A stretch of DNA of 64,000 bases, from the NCBI GenBank assembly GCA_018262985.1, contig JADFDI010000001.1, positions 513,027 through 577,026 on the forward strand. The letters are read 5' to 3'. Of this stretch, positions 25,714 through 34,460 are shown in pieces (within the stretch, counting starts at the first letter, position 1; each line of letters begins with the position of its first letter). This DNA comes from Spirochaetota bacterium (GTDB lineage Bacteria > Spirochaetota > Spirochaetia > Treponematales > UBA12059). The notes under the pieces are model-generated. The model was not told the origin of the DNA. It saw only the letters and a program-made list of their open reading frames with translations, and ran no database searches. The position numbers and the translations under genes were made by a program.

Positions 25714-28688
25714 TTCGGGAACCTCCAGGCTCTGATCGCGCCGTCGAAGCCCGCGGCGACGAGCTCGACGCGGCCGTCACCGTCGAGGTCCGCGAAGGCC
25801 GGCTCGCGGCCGCCGGGCAGGGGGAAGCCCGCGAGCGGCGAAAGGTCGTGGTCGATGCCGCCCACCGCTCCGCCCGCGCCGTAGACGAAGGCTTCCTCCA
25901 TACCGTCGCCGTCGATGTCGCGGAGGACGATCCGGGCTTCCTTGCCGCGCGGGAAACGCGCGCCGGAGCCCGCCTCGGCGTCGTCGGCGGCGAGCGAGGA
26001 GACTCCTCCGTCGGGATCGACGCGCCAGACGCGGCCGTCTTCCGCGACCGCCCAGATGGAACCCGAGAGCGGCGCGTGGACCGCGCCGGCGTAGAAAACC
26101 CCGTCGAGGGTCCAGGAGCGCGCGCCGGGAACGTCCCGCGCCGCGCCGGTCCACGCCGCGCCCGACGGATCCGGCGCGGCGGCGCCGGGCTCCCGGACGA
26201 AGCCTGCATGGGGCCACACGACGAGGTCCCCGGACTGCGAAAGGAAGCCGACCCCGTAGGATTTCCCCGAGGGCGCGAAGAAGGGCGAGCCGTAGCCGAT
26301 GCCCGGCGCTTCGAGGGGCCAGCCGGAGAATTCGACGCCGTCGGGGCCGGTCAGGTGCACGAGGCCGTCGAAGCGTTTCGGGTAGAAGGCCATGGCGTCA
26401 GCGCGGACCGCGGGCGGCGAGAGCAGGCTCGCCTCGAGCCAGGGGGCGAGCAGGACCGTGCCGCCGGAGCGGTCGACCGCGAGGATGCCGTCGGGATTCC
26501 TGACGGGCAGGAGCAGGCCCCCGGGTCCGACGGACGGCGCGGCCGAGGGTTCGACGCCCGTGGCGACGGGAAAGCCCTCCGCGGCCTTCAGGCCCGGAAG
26601 GAAGCGGTAGACCGCGCCCCGCGCGCTGACGGCCCAGACCGCCGCTCCCTTCTCCACGACCAGGCTGGACCTGTCGTCGAGCGAGGCCTCGAGGCGCCCG
26701 CCGTCCGCGGGCGTGTATTCGACGAGCGTGTCGCCGTCCTCGATCCAGTAGAGCCGCGAAGGGCCGCCGGGCGCGGAGAGGGCGAGGGCGGCGGAGTCGA
26801 GGCGTCCCTCGGCCTGCACGGGGAAGCCGGGCACGGCCGTGACGCCGCGCCCCCCTCCCGCGCGCGCGGCCAGCGCGACCTTGATGGTTCCGCCGTCGAA
26901 GCGCGCCGTCGCGACGCCGTCGCCGTAGCGGCGCAGGGCGTCGGCCGCGGGACCGGAGGCCCTCAGGAAGAAGGGCACGGCGTCCTCGAGCGAGTAGACC
27001 ACCTGGACGGCGGCGGCCGCGGGGACGGCGCCTCCCGAGCGCTTCCAGCGCTCGGTCCGGACCAGCAGCTCGCCGGAGCGGATGGACCGGCCGAGCTCCC
27101 CGAGCGGCTCGGGGCTGGTGGACAGGAAGAGGAAGCCCTTGTCGACGAAGAACCAGGGCTCCGGCAAGCGCGCCCCCGCCGCGGCGACGATGGACTCCAG
27201 GTACCAGGGCAGGTCGACGCGCGTCAGCTCGACCTCGTTGACCACCGCCTTCGAGCCTTCGTTCGCCAGCAGCGAGCCGAAGACGGCGTCGAAGGCGCGC
27301 TTCCGCTCGCGTTCGTCCGCGACCCGGAGGAAATAGACCGGCGCGGCTCCTTCCCCGACGCCGAGCGCGCCGAGCTCGCCGCCGGCCCAGGAGAAGAGCA
27401 GCTCGTCGAGGTTCTTGCCGAAAGCCAGCTTGAGGGCTCCGTCGGCCTGCGCGAGCGTATCGGCGAAGGAGGGACCGAGCCGGGGACCCGCGATGTCGAG
27501 CAGGGCCTCGGGCGTGCCGAGCGCGACGACGCTGGCCCAGCGCAACGAGGACGGATAGAGCGAGGCGATGGCGGGGGCAGCCGAGCGGGACTCCACGAGC
27601 GCGGCGAGGGCGGCGTCGTCGGAGCGCACGGGCGCCGCCGCCGAGATTTCGATGGAGGCGTTGGTGACGGTGAAGTCCACGCTCGCGTAATCGGGGAAGG
27701 ACAGCGCCGCGAGCATGAGCGCGAGCGGGTCCTTCGAGCCCCTGAGGCCCGCGAGCCAGGCCTCGGAGCGCGCGAGGAAGCGGATGGAGCCTTCCGCGGG
27801 GCGCTCGAGCGCCTCCTCGAGCTCCTTCTGGCCGACCAGGCGCCGCGACCCGTCGAGCGCGCGCTCGAGCAGCGCGGCGCTGGAGGCCACCACGAGGAGG
27901 TCCCCGCGTCCCGCCGCGTGGAGGGTGATCGCGGCCTTGCCGCCGGGTCCCTGGGGAGCGTAGACGAAGCGGGGCGGTCCGTCCGCGCGCGTGAACGAGA
28001 GCCCCTCGACGTCGGCGAGCTCGGCCGCGCGCGCGACGAGGGGGCCGGCCGCCAGCGCGAGCCGCGTGAGCGCCGAGCGCCATCCGAGCCGGGCGACCGC
28101 CAGGAAGGCGCCGCGTTCGTAGAGCGCCGCGTCGAGGCGGACCGCGGCCAGGGAGAGCGCGAGCGGCGAGTCGAGGACGCCGGAGCTCCTGAGCGCCGTC
28201 ACCGCCGAGCGGGCGGCGGCCAGTTCGCGCGAAGCCAGCACCAGGTCGGCCACCTCGAGCTCGACGAGTTCGGTGAGCAGCTTGGAGGCCGATTCGACCC
28301 TGACGTAGGCGTCGAAGGAGTCCGGAAGCGCGGAAAGCGGGTCCTTGCGGTCGACGGCCGACCAGGCCGCCAGGATGGCTGCGGCGGCGACGAGGACCAG
28401 CGCGAGGATCAGCATGGCCTTGGCGAGGCCGAATGCCAGGCGAAGCGGGAAGGGCAGGCGGCGCCTCGCCTTCCGGGACTTTCCCGCCGCTTCCGGCTCG
28501 ATGGCGGAGCCCTCGGGAACCGGGCCGGCCTCGGGCTCGGCCGCCGGCGCGTCTCCGGGCTTCGCGCCCTCGGGGAGGGTTTCCGCGTCGCGCGGATCCG
28601 CTGCGCCCATCGCGTCCGCGGCCGGTTCGTCGATCTTCCCGTTTTCATCCATGATTGGCCAAGCCCCCGTCCGTCGCTCGATGTTCAT
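25710..28688 (-). CDS. Large single-pass membrane protein with C-terminal FG-GAP/VCBS-like repeats
   Basis: A 992-residue protein. The first about 80 residues are acidic and cytoplasmic; one TM helix spans about 88-112. A long extracytoplasmic part follows, beginning PLSALPDSFDAYVRVES, which resembles DUF3352-type proteins. The C-terminal 330 residues look like a beta-propeller with calcium-loop motifs (IVLRDIDGDGMEEAFVYGAG, EPAFADLDGDGRVELVAAGF), as in FG-GAP/VCBS repeats. Function is unknown; a surface-binding role is plausible. A second in-frame ATG at 28652 (MDENGK) is an alternative start; GAGGG directly before 28688 is too close for a normal site. Confidence 0.75.
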   Translation of the reverse strand: MNIERRTGAWPIMDENGKIDEPAADAMGAADPRDAETLPEGAKPGDAPAAEPEAGPVPEGSAIEPEAAGKSRKARRRLPFPLRLAFGLAKAMLILALVLVAAAAILAAWSAVDRKDPLSALPDSFDAYVRVESASKLLTELVELEVADLVLASRELAAARSAVTALRSSGVLDSPLALSLAAVRLDAALYERGAFLAVARLGWRSALTRLALAAGPLVARAAELADVEGLSFTRADGPPRFVYAPQGPGGKAAITLHAAGRGDLLVVASSAALLERALDGSRRLVGQKELEEALERPAEGSIRFLARSEAWLAGLRGSKDPLALMLAALSFPDYASVDFTVTNASIEISAAAPVRSDDAALAALVESRSAAPAIASLYPSSLRWASVVALGTPEALLDIAGPRLGPSFADTLAQADGALKLAFGKNLDELLFSWAGGELGALGVGEGAAPVYFLRVADERERKRAFDAVFGSLLANEGSKAVVNEVELTRVDLPWYLESIVAAAGARLPEPWFFVDKGFLFLSTSPEPLGELGRSIRSGELLVRTERWKRSGGAVPAAAAVQVVYSLEDAVPFFLRASGPAADALRRYGDGVATARFDGGTIKVALAARAGGGRGVTAVPGFPVQAEGRLDSAALALSAPGGPSRLYWIEDGDTLVEYTPADGGRLEASLDDRSSLVVEKGAAVWAVSARGAVYRFLPGLKAAEGFPVATGVEPSAAPSVGPGGLLLPVRNPDGILAVDRSGGTVLLAPWLEASLLSPPAVRADAMAFYPKRFDGLVHLTGPDGVEFSGWPLEAPGIGYGSPFFAPSGKSYGVGFLSQSGDLVVWPHAGFVREPGAAAPDPSGAAWTGAARDVPGARSWTLDGVFYAGAVHAPLSGSIWAVAEDGRVWRVDPDGGVSSLAADDAEAGSGARFPRGKEARIVLRDIDGDGMEEAFVYGAGGAVGGIDHDLSPLAGFPLPGGREPAFADLDGDGRVELVAAGFDGAIRAWRFPK

Positions 28689-28814
28689 CCCTCAGGCCGC
28701 CATTCTGGCCTTGCCGCTCGCCTTGCGTCAACGCCGGAATCGGTTTACCATTTCCGGCGCGCCGTCGCGCCGGGGCCTTCCCCGCGACCGGCGCGGAATC
28801 CCGAAGGAGACCCC

Positions 28815-30338
28815 ATGCACGACAAATTGGAACGCCTCCGCTCGCTCGACCGCGAGCGCAATCTCGTGGCGCGCATCGGCGCCGTGCTCGGTTGGGACCA
28901 GGAAACCTACATGCCTCCCGCAGGCGTGGCCGAGCGCGCGGAGCAGCTGGCCCTGGTCGAAGGCCTGGCCCACGAAAAGGGAACGGTCCCGGAGATCGGC
29001 GAGCTGCTCGCCTCCCTCGGCTCGACCGACGAGAATCCCATGGGCGATCCCTCGCTGCCCGCGATGGACCGAGCCTACCTGCGCGTCGTCCGCCGCGCTT
29101 ACGGCCGCGCCGTCAAGATCCCGAAGGCCCTGGTCGAAGAGCTCGCGCGCGCGGGCAGCCTCGCCCAGGCCGCCTGGGCCGAGGCGCGGCGGAAGTCGGA
29201 CTTCAAGGCCTTCGCCCCCCACCTCTCGAAGATGCTCGAGCTCCGCCTCAAGGTCGCCGCCTGCATCGATCCCGCCAAGAAACCCTACGACGTCTTCCTC
29301 GACGACTTCGAGCCGGGCTCGACCGAGGAATCGATCGCGAGGGTCTTCGGCGAGCTGCGGACCGAGCTCGTCGCCCTGCTCGGCGAGATTCGCTCGAAGC
29401 CCCAGGTCGACGATTCGCCGATCCGGCGGCATTGCCCGGAGGCCGCGCAGGTGGCGCTCTCGGAATGGGTGCTCGACGAGCTTTCGTTCCCGCGCGACCG
29501 CGCGCGCCTCGACAAGTCGGCGCACCCCTTCACCACGACGCTCGGCGCCGACGACGTCCGCATCACCTCGCGCTACCACGAGGACTTCTTCGTCTCGAGC
29601 CTCTTCAGCGCGATGCACGAGTGCGGGCACGCCCTCTACGAGCTCGGCATGGCGCCCGCGCCCGAGTACGCGCGCACCTCGCTCGCCGACTCGGCCAGCT
29701 TCGGCGTCCACGAATCGCAGTCGCGCATGTGGGAGAACGTCGTCGGCCGCTCCGAGGCCTTCTGGAAGAGCCGCTGGCCGAAGCTGCAGGCCACGCTCGG
29801 CGAGACCCTGCGCGGCGCCACGGTCGAGGACTTCACGCGCGCCATCAACAAGGTCGAACCCTCGCTGATCCGCGTCGAGGCCGACGAGGTGACCTACGGC
29901 CTCCACATCATCCTGCGCTTCGAGATCGAGTCCGCGCTGGTCTCGGGAAGGCTCAAGGTCGAGGACGTGCCCGCCGCCTGGAACGCCAAGTGCAAGGAGC
30001 TGCTCGGCGTCGAACCCGCGAACGACGCCGAAGGCTGCCTCCAGGACGTCCACTGGAGCTTCGGCGGCTTCGGCTACTTCCCCTCGTACTCGCTCGGCAA
30101 CCTCTACGCCGCGCAGTTCTGGGAGGCGATGCGGAAGGACCTCCCCGGCCTCGACGCCTCCGTGTCGACCAAGGCCGGCCTCGAGGCCATCCTGGCCTGG
30201 TTGCGGAAGAACATCCACTCGAAGGCCGCGACCCTGCTGCCCGACGAGCTCGTGAAGTCCGTCTCGGGCGAGGAGCTCTCGCCGCGGCATTTCGTGAAGT
30301 ACCTCCGGGAGAAGTACGGCCGCGTCTATGGGTTCTGA
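28815..30338 (+). CDS. M32 family metallocarboxypeptidase
   Basis: A 507-residue cytoplasmic zinc carboxypeptidase that trims C-terminal residues. Diagnostic M32 motifs are in order: VLGWDQETYMP, AHPFTTTLGADDVRITSRY, the zinc motif HECGH (268-272), GVHESQSRMWEN, and the C-terminal LGNLYAAQFWEAM. The residue between the zinc ligands (ECG) is normal for M32. AAGGAGA lies 4 nt before ATG 28815. It diverges from the envelope operon across 126 nt and overlaps the next gene by 11 nt. Confidence 0.95.
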   Translation: MHDKLERLRSLDRERNLVARIGAVLGWDQETYMPPAGVAERAEQLALVEGLAHEKGTVPEIGELLASLGSTDENPMGDPSLPAMDRAYLRVVRRAYGRAVKIPKALVEELARAGSLAQAAWAEARRKSDFKAFAPHLSKMLELRLKVAACIDPAKKPYDVFLDDFEPGSTEESIARVFGELRTELVALLGEIRSKPQVDDSPIRRHCPEAAQVALSEWVLDELSFPRDRARLDKSAHPFTTTLGADDVRITSRYHEDFFVSSLFSAMHECGHALYELGMAPAPEYARTSLADSASFGVHESQSRMWENVVGRSEAFWKSRWPKLQATLGETLRGATVEDFTRAINKVEPSLIRVEADEVTYGLHIILRFEIESALVSGRLKVEDVPAAWNAKCKELLGVEPANDAEGCLQDVHWSFGGFGYFPSYSLGNLYAAQFWEAMRKDLPGLDASVSTKAGLEAILAWLRKNIHSKAATLLPDELVKSVSGEELSPRHFVKYLREKYGRVYGF

Positions 30339-31158
30339 GGCCTGGCTCGCCGCGGGAGGGTCAACGGCCCTCCCGTGGTGGCTCGACCCCTGGGTCGCCG
30401 CGGCCCTCGCGGCGCTCGGCGCGGCTCTGGCGCTCGGGCAGGGAATCCGCGCCCTGGCGGCCCTGGCCCGTCACGAGGAGGCGCCGGCCCGCCGCGGCGT
30501 GCTCGCCAGCGTCTCGATGTCCCTCGCGGCGGCCTTCGCCGCGGTGCTGCTGGCCGGTCCGGGTTCCGCGCGTCTCGCCGAGCCGGGGCTGCCGGCCTGG
30601 ACCCTGGCCGTCGCGGCGGCGGCCTTCCTCGGCTCGGTGTTTCCGCGCGCCGCGGGGCTGCCGCTCCTGACCCTCCTGTCGCTCGGGGCCGTCGCGCTCG
30701 CCCTGCTCGTGTTGCCCCTGCACCCGGCCTCCGGCCCGACCGCGCTCGCGAGCGCCCTGCCGGTCTCGGTGCGCGGGGACGGGGTTCGCCTGAGCTTCGA
30801 GACGCCGGGACCGAACGCCGTGCCCGTCGTCGGCGCGATCGACCTGCCGCCCGGCGCCTTCGGCCTCTCCATCGAGCTCGTTCGCTTCGAGGGACCGCTC
30901 GCGGCTTTCCTCGGCCCCGCGCGGTGGCGGCTCCGTTCCATCGTGGGCGCGGACGGCGTCGAGCTGCACCGCTTTCCGTCGCACGTGACGCTTTTCGACG
31001 CGCCGTTCCTGCGGGCGGCCCTCGCGACGGGGTCGGCGCGGCTGCCGTTCCTGACGGCCGCGCGCGTCGCTTCGCCCCTCGCCGAGCCCCGGGCCTTGGA
31101 TCGCCGCGCCTGGAGCCTCGACGGTTCCGGCGCCCTCTCGGATTCGCGCGCGCCCTGA
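30328..31158 (+). CDS. Hypothetical membrane protein, three to four TM helices
   Basis: A 276-residue protein of unknown function. ATG 30328 lies inside the end of the M32 gene, so the two are probably co-translated. Hydrophobic helices lie about residues 20-45, 60-83, 90-110 and 112-132. The rest is a soluble beta-rich domain (VRLSFETPGPNAVPVVGAID). No motif is recognised. Confidence 0.7.
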   Translation: MGSEAWLAAGGSTALPWWLDPWVAAALAALGAALALGQGIRALAALARHEEAPARRGVLASVSMSLAAAFAAVLLAGPGSARLAEPGLPAWTLAVAAAAFLGSVFPRAAGLPLLTLLSLGAVALALLVLPLHPASGPTALASALPVSVRGDGVRLSFETPGPNAVPVVGAIDLPPGAFGLSIELVRFEGPLAAFLGPARWRLRSIVGADGVELHRFPSHVTLFDAPFLRAALATGSARLPFLTAARVASPLAEPRALDRRAWSLDGSGALSDSRAP

Positions 31159-31177
31159 CGGCCTTGCCGACCGGTCC

Positions 31178-31519
31178 TCAGGCCTTCTTCCAGTCGTGGA
31201 TGCCGCCCGAGGGGCAGTTGGCGCGCTCGGGGGCGGCGGCCGTCTCGACGCGCGCGCCGCAGCGCTTGCAGGCCCAGGCGTTCGGACCGGCCTCGCCGAG
31301 GAAGGTCCATTCGTGGTAGGCCCCTTCCGGACAGCCGAAATCCGCGGGCTTAGCGAAGGTTTTGACGAGTATCCGGCACTTCGAGCAGAGGTGGTACTTC
31401 GGACCGGTTTCGGCGATGTAGGTGTAGTCGTGCATGCCGCCGGCCGGACAGCCCTTGCCGTCCGGCGTTCCGCCTCCCTCGACCACCGCCTTGCACTTCT
31501 TGCACAGGTGCATTTTCAC
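31178..31519 (-). CDS. Small protein of three tandem zinc-ribbon repeats
   Basis: A 113-residue protein made of three near-identical modules of about 35 residues. Each has CxxC (LCKKC, LCSKC, ACKRC), then C-P-x-G followed by H-x-[WY] (GCPAGGMHDYTY, GCPEGAYHEWTF, NCPSGGIHDW). Each module likely binds one zinc through three Cys and one His. Function is unknown; nucleic-acid or protein binding is possible. The GTG start at 31519 is chosen because GGAGG lies 6 nt upstream; ATG 31513 is an alternative. A promoter and terminator-like unit lie upstream on the same strand. Confidence 0.8.
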   Translation of the reverse strand: MKMHLCKKCKAVVEGGGTPDGKGCPAGGMHDYTYIAETGPKYHLCSKCRILVKTFAKPADFGCPEGAYHEWTFLGEAGPNAWACKRCGARVETAAAPERANCPSGGIHDWKKA

Positions 31520-31651
31520 GTTTTGCCTCCGTTCGATCCTCCGGTCGCGAGGCTGGAGGACCAAGGGAGAGGGTACCCCGCGCGCGCCGACGCGACCAGC
31601 CGCGGCGCGGTAAAAGGGGAGGGCCCGCCGCCCGGACCGGCGCGCGGGCAA

Positions 31652-31687
31652 AAAAAACAGGAACGCGGCCGGCGGTCCGCGTTCCCG
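31652..31687 (-). terminator. Intrinsic terminator of the candidate sRNA
   Basis: Perfect 9-bp stem GGAACGCGG/CCGCGTTCC (+ strand 31662-31670 and 31679-31687) followed on the minus strand by TG and eight T (31659-31652). Confidence 0.8.
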
Positions 31688-31764
31688 TCCCGGGGAGCGA
31701 AACGCTCCCCACGACTTTTGCCTATCGTTCTGATTGTTTTTGATATGCCGGAGTCTTTCCGGAC
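31652..31764 (-). ncRNA. Candidate small RNA (or attenuated leader of the zinc-ribbon gene)
   Basis: On the minus strand TTGCCC (31799-31794), a 17-nt spacer and TAGGAT (31776-31771) form a good promoter. About 113 nt later comes a strong intrinsic terminator: a 9-bp stem (31687-31679 with 31670-31662) followed by eight T. Between them are the hairpins CCGGA-AAGAC-TCCGG and GGGGAGCG-TTT-CGCTCCCC (31712-31694) separated by an A-rich single strand. No credible peptide is encoded. It could be a free sRNA, or a leader that terminates before the zinc-ribbon gene 130 nt downstream. No known family is recognised. Confidence 0.5.
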
Positions 31765-31770
31765 GCGTGC

Positions 31771-31799
31771 ATCCTACCCGGGTCCGCCGGGAGGGGCAA
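31771..31799 (-). promoter_or_regulatory. Promoter of the candidate sRNA
   Basis: TTGCCC - 17 nt - TAGGAT on the minus strand. It does not precede any start codon directly and runs opposite to the downstream membrane-protein gene. Confidence 0.55.
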
Positions 31800-31867
31800 C
31801 CCGACGATTTCGCAAGGACTCCGTGAGGATCCGCAAGCCGGGCGTGCGGATTCGCCGTCGACGGCAC

Positions 31868-31895
31868 TTGATCGCGGTCCGCGCCCCGCTATAGT
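31868..31895 (+). promoter_or_regulatory. Leaderless promoter of the membrane protein at 31902
   Basis: TTGATC (31868-31873), a 16-nt spacer and TATAGT (31890-31895), then 6 nt to ATG 31902. There is no Shine-Dalgarno site. Confidence 0.6.
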
Positions 31896-31901
31896 CATGG
31901 C

Positions 31902-32555
31902 ATGGATCGACCCAGCCTCGCCGCCCGGCTCCGCGCCCCGCTTCCCGCGGCCGTCCTCGCCCTCGTCGCGCTTCCCTTGGCCAATATCGCCCTCAACCGG
32001 CTGGTACTGTTCACCAGCGTGCCACTCTTCCTCGACAGCATCGGGACCGCGCTCTCGGCCGCCGTCCTGGGCCTGCCCTGGGGGCTCGGCACCGCGCTGC
32101 TGACCAACGCCTACCAGGAGCTGTTCGAGGGCTTCGCCTTGCGGCACCTTCCTTTCGCGATCTGCGGGATGGCGACGGCCCTGCTCGCCTGGCTGGAGAC
32201 GAGGCGGCGCCGCGAGCCGCTGATCGGGCGCTTCATGCTGCTCACCGTTTCCGTGGCCTTCGCCAACTCCCTGCTCGGGGCGATCGTGGCGACCTTCGTG
32301 TACGGCGGCGGCACGGGCGCGAACATCGACGTCATCGTGGCGGGCTTCGCGCTCGCCTTCAAAGGCATTTTCTCGGCCGCCTTCCTGGCGCGCGTCCCGG
32401 TCAACCTGGTGGACAAGGCCCCGGCCGCGCTCGCGGCCCTGCTGGCGGCCCGGGCGCTCGGAAGCGCGGAGGAAACCCCGCTCGGCCCGGGCTCCGCCAA
32501 GCGCGGGACCCCGCGTCGGGTCCGCCCGAATCCGGTCGCCGGACTCAGGCCTTGA
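31902..32555 (+). CDS. Multi-pass membrane protein, ECF-transporter S-component-like
   Basis: A 217-residue protein with about five to six hydrophobic helices in the first 190 residues. The segment PLFLDSIGTALSAAVLGLPWG and the following LLTNAYQELFEG resemble S-components of energy-coupling-factor importers and similar 5TM sensor domains; the substrate is unknown. No ECF ATPase lies nearby. The basic C-terminal tail is probably cytoplasmic. It overlaps the response regulator gene tail-to-tail by 11 nt. The start is supported by a promoter ending 6 nt upstream. Confidence 0.65.
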   Translation: MDRPSLAARLRAPLPAAVLALVALPLANIALNRLVLFTSVPLFLDSIGTALSAAVLGLPWGLGTALLTNAYQELFEGFALRHLPFAICGMATALLAWLETRRRREPLIGRFMLLTVSVAFANSLLGAIVATFVYGGGTGANIDVIVAGFALAFKGIFSAAFLARVPVNLVDKAPAALAALLAARALGSAEETPLGPGSAKRGTPRRVRPNPVAGLRP

Positions 32556-33213
32556 TCAGGCCCGCGCGAATGGCCAGGCGCGCGACCGCGGCGGCCGACT
32601 GGATCTCCAGCTTCCGGTAGATGGCGGAACGGTAATTCTCCGCGGAGCGGAGGCTCACCCCCAGCGAGGACGCGAGTTCCTTCGCGCCGCGCCCCTCGGC
32701 GATGAGAAGGAAGGCTTCGCGCTCGCGCGCCGATAGGCCCGCTATCGATTCCAGCGCCGCGGCCTCCTCGTCCTCCCGGGGCGAGCGGTAGGTGAGCAGA
32801 TCGCGCAGGATCTCGGCTTCCACGAAGCTCTGGCCCGCGCGCACGAGCCGGAGCGCCAGGACCAGGGCCTCCAGGGGGATTTCCTTCGAGGCGTAGCCCT
32901 CCGCGCCGGAACGGAGCGCCTTCAGCGCCACGGCGCGCTCGCGGTGCATGGAAAGCATGAAGAAGCGAGGTTCGCCGGGGAGGCCCGAGTGCCGTTCCAG
33001 CAGCTCGAAGCCGGGGGAGTCGGGGAGCCCGATGTCGAGCACGACCAGGGCCGGTTTCGGAAGCTCCGTCGTTTCCGTCGCGTCGAGCACGGCGCGGGCC
33101 TCGCCCACCGAACCCGCCTCGCGGAAGGGCCCGAAGCCTCCGGCGGACTCGAGGGCCGCCCTGAGCCCCTGCCGGAAGAGCGGGTGGTCATCGACGATGA
33201 GCGTGCCTTTCAT
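32545..33213 (-). CDS. NarL/FixJ-family response regulator
   Basis: A 222-residue two-component regulator. The receiver domain (1-120) has the acidic pocket VDDHP, the phospho-acceptor Asp60 (ALVVLDIGLPD) and the switch Lys in YASKEIP. The LuxR-type HTH (about 158-215) reads GLSAREREAFLLIAEGRGAK and SLRSAENYRSAIYRKLEI. It should dimerise on DNA when phosphorylated by the adjacent kinase. ATG overlaps the kinase stop (ATGA). Confidence 0.93.
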   Translation of the reverse strand: MKGTLIVDDHPLFRQGLRAALESAGGFGPFREAGSVGEARAVLDATETTELPKPALVVLDIGLPDSPGFELLERHSGLPGEPRFFMLSMHRERAVALKALRSGAEGYASKEIPLEALVLALRLVRAGQSFVEAEILRDLLTYRSPREDEEAAALESIAGLSAREREAFLLIAEGRGAKELASSLGVSLRSAENYRSAIYRKLEIQSAAAVARLAIRAGLIKA

Positions 33214-34460
33214 GCGCCGGACTCCTCGCGGTCCGCGGACCGCGCGTCGAGCGAGGCCTTTATGAGGATCCTCGAGCCCGCGGGATCGATATCCACGTCC
33301 AGCTCGAGGCCGGCCGCGCGGGCGCGCTCCCTCATGACGCCGAGCCCGTAGCCGGAGGAGGCGCCGTCGGCGCGCGGCTCAGGCCTCGACGCGTGGCCTC
33401 CGTCGGCCACCTCGACCTCCATCCTGGGTCCGCGCGGCGATTCCGTCACCCTCGCCGCCACGCGGATGCCGCCGCGCGAGTGTTTCGCGGCGTTCGAGAG
33501 CGCCTCGCGGACGATGCGCCAGAGCGCGAGCTCGGCCTCGGGCTCGAGGCGGGGCAGCTCATCCGGAAGCTCGCGGGCGACCGGCCGGTCGGAGCGCCTG
33601 GCGATTTCTTCGCAGAGCGAGGCGATGGCGCCGGAGAGCCCGAGGTCGTGAAGCTCCGTCGGCCTGAGCTCCGTGCAGATGAGCCGGATCTTGGCGCTCG
33701 CGGCGGAAATCGTGGCGGCGGCGAGGCCCGGCAGCGAATCGCGGCCCCCCGAGCCGGCGGCCGCCCGTTCGCACTGCATGCGGGCCGCGACCAGGTCCTG
33801 GGCGATGTCGTCGTGCAGCTCCATGGCGATGCCGGCGCGGACGCGTTCCTCCGCGGCCAGCGCCATGCGGAAGGCCCGTTCGGCCAGGTCCCTGCGCAGT
33901 TCGTGGGACTTGGCGACCGACCAGTAGCCGACCGCGCCTGCGGACCCGAGGCTCAGCGTGAGGCCGAACAGGATCATGGTCAGGTCGAAGGACGAACCGA
34001 TGCCGCTCGCGTAGCTCCGGACCTCCTCCCGGGCGGACTCGAAGGCCGAGAGGAGCGCGACGTCGTCCTCCGCCCCGCCTGTTCCGGCCGAGCGCGCGGC
34101 GAGCCAGTCGGCCCAGGTCCGTTCGAGCGAGAGCGCCTCGTCAGAGAGCCTGAGGAGGCGCGCGATCGGGGCGAAGCGTTCGACCGTCGCGGCCATGCGC
34201 TCCAGGTCGCCGGGATCCAGAGGATCCGCGACGGGATCGCCGTGCGCGTGGAGCCGGGCCAGGAGCAGGCGTTCGACCCCGAGCTCGATCGCGAGCGAGA
34301 GCTCGCGGAGCGAGGCGTCCGAGCGGCGCGAGACGAGGTGCACGGAGAAGTACAAGCCGAACGCGAGGACGAACACCAGCACGCCGGCGAGGGCCGGCAT
34401 GGACGGCCCGGTCCTCCCCGCCCGTTCCGGCGGCGAGCCGTCCGGCTCCCGTCCGGTCAT
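33210..34460 (-). CDS. NarX/DesK-like sensor histidine kinase (HisKA_3)
   Basis: A 416-residue membrane kinase. TM1 is about 23-43 and TM2 about 160-181, with a periplasmic sensing domain of about 115 residues between. The HisKA_3 box is RAGIAMELHDDIAQDLVAAR with phospho-acceptor His216; the ATPase domain has NAAKHSRGG and SGYGLGVMRERA. It phosphorylates the response regulator that follows. Its ATG overlaps the stop of the ridA-like gene, so sensor and RidA are co-translated. Confidence 0.93.
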   Translation of the reverse strand: MTGREPDGSPPERAGRTGPSMPALAGVLVFVLAFGLYFSVHLVSRRSDASLRELSLAIELGVERLLLARLHAHGDPVADPLDPGDLERMAATVERFAPIARLLRLSDEALSLERTWADWLAARSAGTGGAEDDVALLSAFESAREEVRSYASGIGSSFDLTMILFGLTLSLGSAGAVGYWSVAKSHELRRDLAERAFRMALAAEERVRAGIAMELHDDIAQDLVAARMQCERAAAGSGGRDSLPGLAAATISAASAKIRLICTELRPTELHDLGLSGAIASLCEEIARRSDRPVARELPDELPRLEPEAELALWRIVREALSNAAKHSRGGIRVAARVTESPRGPRMEVEVADGGHASRPEPRADGASSGYGLGVMRERARAAGLELDVDIDPAGSRILIKASLDARSADREESGA

